A stretch of DNA of 64,000 nt from PNNG01 sp046291695 (GTDB taxonomy: Bacteria; Bacteroidota; Bacteroidia; UBA7662): assembly GCA_046291695.1 (NCBI GenBank), contig JBKBSO010000011.1, forward strand, positions 65,676-129,675. The letters are read 5' to 3'. The translations under genes and the position numbers were made by a program. Shown piece by piece: positions 62,673 to 64,000 of this stretch (position 1 is the first letter of the stretch; each line of letters starts with the position of its first letter). The notes beneath the pieces were generated by a model. The model was not told the origin of the DNA, did not search any database, and worked only from the letters and a program-made list of their open reading frames with translations.

Positions 62673-63344
62673 ATGAACAGTAAGATTCCTTTTTTGGTAT
62701 TGCTAACATATCTGTTGTATGGATGCACTAAGGAGCCTGTAAATGAATGTGCTAATGGCAATTGCTTCGTTTTTGAAGGTCAGCTATGGGACAACCTGAA
62801 TAATCCAGGTGCTGCGAAAACACAACTTGCCCTTGTTTGGAATACATACTATTCCCTATTCGACGATACGCTTTTGCGTTATCAAACCGATGCCACCGGT
62901 CAATTTAAGTTTTTTGTACCAAAGGATAAGCTAAATCACAAGACCCTTGGATACGCTTTAAGACTTATCGACCCAGATTACCAAACGTACCGCTATAAAC
63001 TCAATAATAATCTATTCACTTTTCAGCTTGATGATCTAGATCCTAAGGTTCCAATTCAAATTTTAGACACCGTAATACCTGTAGTAATTGTACAATTTAA
63101 TTTCCCTACCTATGAAAATCCTCGCACAGCGCTGCTCATGGGCAAAATAAATGAATGGCAATTTCCAACTACCTCATTTACCATAAATAACATACCCAGG
63201 TCAGTTAAATATTGGGGGCCACTCAAATTCAATCAACCCAATTTCATCAGTATCCATGGAACCATCGACGGGATTCCCTTCAGTGACAGTAGTCATGTCG
63301 ATTTGAAGCATCGTCAGGAGTATCAATATAACATCCAACCTTAA
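62673..63344 (+). CDS. Hypothetical lipoprotein
   Basis: A 223-residue protein with a lipoprotein signal and lipobox LLYGC (Cys18). The mature part starts TKEPVNECANGNCFVFEGQL and is strand-rich with segments like LDDLDPKVPIQILDTVIPVV. The NCFVFEGQLWDNLNN part recalls carboxypeptidase-regulatory-like/Ig-like folds (a peptide-transthyretin-type domain) common in secreted Bacteroidota lipoproteins. I recognise no specific family. It is alone, before the rRNA operon on the other strand. Confidence 0.75.
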   Translation: MNSKIPFLVLLTYLLYGCTKEPVNECANGNCFVFEGQLWDNLNNPGAAKTQLALVWNTYYSLFDDTLLRYQTDATGQFKFFVPKDKLNHKTLGYALRLIDPDYQTYRYKLNNNLFTFQLDDLDPKVPIQILDTVIPVVIVQFNFPTYENPRTALLMGKINEWQFPTTSFTINNIPRSVKYWGPLKFNQPNFISIHGTIDGIPFSDSSHVDLKHRQEYQYNIQP

Positions 63345-63624
63345 CATCAAAGCATTCAATTGGCCTTCGAAAAAGGAAGGCATGACATCCATATGAACGC
63401 TTTCAACCCTTAGCTGGCGTTCATCTAGCGATCAATTTTACATCCTAAAGTACATCACTTACCAACAATTTGTACGCTTTCAGCATTAACAGGGGATTTT
63501 TAATGGGTCGGTTTGAAGGTCTTTACCGCGCTTAACGCACCTTTCTAAGGTTTCCCGCCGATCTCGCAGGCTTTCGAAGAGCAGGATCTATCACCTTTCG
63601 AGCGCACCTGCCACCCGCTAAAAA
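63345..63624. other. Non-coding region between the lipoprotein gene and the rRNA operon
   Basis: About 280 bases without a credible gene. It holds an 8-base inverted repeat ATGAACGC (63393-63400) and GCGTTCAT (63417-63424) with a 16-base loop, not followed by a T-run. Otherwise I see nothing. The 5S terminator begins at about 63625. Confidence 0.5.
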
Positions 63625-63657
63625 CAAAAAACCCCGATTATCATACGATAACCGGGG
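63625..63657 (-). terminator. Terminator of the rRNA operon
   Basis: On the minus strand an 11-base stem (CCCCG...TTATC with GATAA...CGGGG, positions 63647-63657 and 63632-63642, one G-U pair) with a 4-base loop is followed by a T-rich run (A-run 63625-63631 on the plus strand). Confidence 0.92.
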
Positions 63658-63662
63658 CATTG

Positions 63663-63783
63663 TACCAGACTGGCAACGATCTACTCTTCCACATTTTACT
63701 GCAGTACCATCGACGCTGTGGGGCTTAACTACTCTGTTCGGAAAGGGAAGAGGTGTTCACCCACGCTATAATCACCATTGGTA
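63663..63783 (-). rRNA. rrf: 5S ribosomal RNA
   Basis: The minus-strand sequence has the family core: GGTGAACACCTCTTCCC, TCCGAACAGAGTAGTTAAGC, CGTCGATGGTACTGC and GAAGAGTAGATCG. The ends are set by pairing of 5' TACCA with 3' TGGTA, giving about 121 bases. It lies about 85 bases downstream of the 23S gene on the same strand. Confidence 0.93.
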
Positions 63784-63867
63784 TTCGGTGCAGTTGCACA
63801 TCTTGCAACTGTAAATTTTAACATCATGTAAAGAGAACAACTAAGCGGGTAGGAAAAACCTACTGGC

Positions 63868-64000
63868 GATAAAGTAATCGAGCTATTAGTACTACTCGGC
63901 TAAAATGCTCACACACCTTACACCTGTAGCCTATCAACGTAGTAGTCTGCTACGACTCTCAATGGAAGACTCATCTTGAGGCGAGTTTCGCACTTAGATG
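63868..64000 (-). rRNA. rrl: 23S ribosomal RNA, 3' end only
   Basis: The minus strand contains the conserved 3'-terminal segment GGCTACAGGTGTAAGG, then GCCGAGTAGTACTAATAGCT. The gene continues beyond the window. The exact 3' end (about 63868) is estimated. The spacer to 5S holds no tRNA. Confidence 0.92.

Noticed and set aside
63393..63424. 8-base inverted repeat near the rRNA operon as attachment site or small RNA
   Set aside because: No flanking repeat, promoter or T-run; short repeats of this size arise by chance.
1..64000. CRISPR arrays, tRNA genes, insertion sequences, prophage
   Set aside because: I saw no regularly spaced repeats, no tRNA-like cloverleaf in the spacers (including 23S-5S), and no transposase or integrase frame.

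Overview
The window is a contiguous piece of a Bacteroidota chromosome, probably Flavobacteriales or a near relative. The signs are several secreted proteins ending in type IX secretion system (T9SS) type A or B sorting domains, two Omp28-family proteins, a three-subunit succinate dehydrogenase with a single cytochrome b, the order miaB / sigma-54 activator / lptE / TPR protein / secG / groES / groEL, and TAnnTTTG-type promoter boxes. The sequence is moderately AT-rich. There is no phage, IS element, CRISPR array or tRNA. The window opens inside a CtlX-like hydrolase gene and closes inside the 3' end of a 23S rRNA gene.

Region by region. 1-9.6 kb: CtlX-like hydrolase, cryptochrome/photolyase coupled to a tiny DUF2256 zinc-ribbon gene that is easily missed, a membrane hybrid histidine kinase, a lipoprotein alkaline phosphatase, two Nudix hydrolases, a DUF4412 protein and a histone-deacetylase-like amidohydrolase. 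9.6-16.5 kb: lipoprotein, AbgT transporter, YceI lipoprotein, TPR hybrid histidine kinase, then riboflavin synthase and a DUF2461 protein on the other strand. 16.5-22.7 kb: a T9SS type B surface protein and the sdhCAB operon. 22.7-28.5 kb: a 1.5 kaa T9SS esterase/beta-helix protein whose 5' end is broken by a C14-(AC)6 tract, plus a lipoprotein. 28.7-36.3 kb: groEL/groES, an orphan gene, then secG to miaB. 36.4-47.3 kb: two thioredoxin-motif Omp28 proteins, an acyl-CoA synthetase and a 1,983-residue beta-helix T9SS protein. 47.4-53.5 kb: Na+/solute symporter, a 52-residue membrane peptide and a PIG-L deacetylase in an overlapping operon, then a DUF2911 protein and a PlsC acyltransferase. 53.7-57 kb: serC, a serA-like dehydrogenase and a DUF1015 gene. 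57-63.3 kb: another giant T9SS protein and a lipoprotein. 63.6-64 kb: 5S rRNA and the 3' end of 23S rRNA on the minus strand.

Most genes are housekeeping (respiration, folding, secretion, serine and riboflavin synthesis) mixed with cell-surface genes. The strongest unusual signal is at 23.04-23.25 kb. A start codon and short N-terminus lie before a mixed C/AC repeat, the signal peptide lies after it in another frame, and a one-base gain or two-base loss in the tract would join them. This is either a phase-variable surface esterase caught OFF or a homopolymer sequencing error. Other points of interest are a terminator-like hairpin inside the PIG-L signal-peptide codons, the unannotated 52-residue membrane peptide, and phased repeats with a palindrome upstream of the gene at 57.1 kb.
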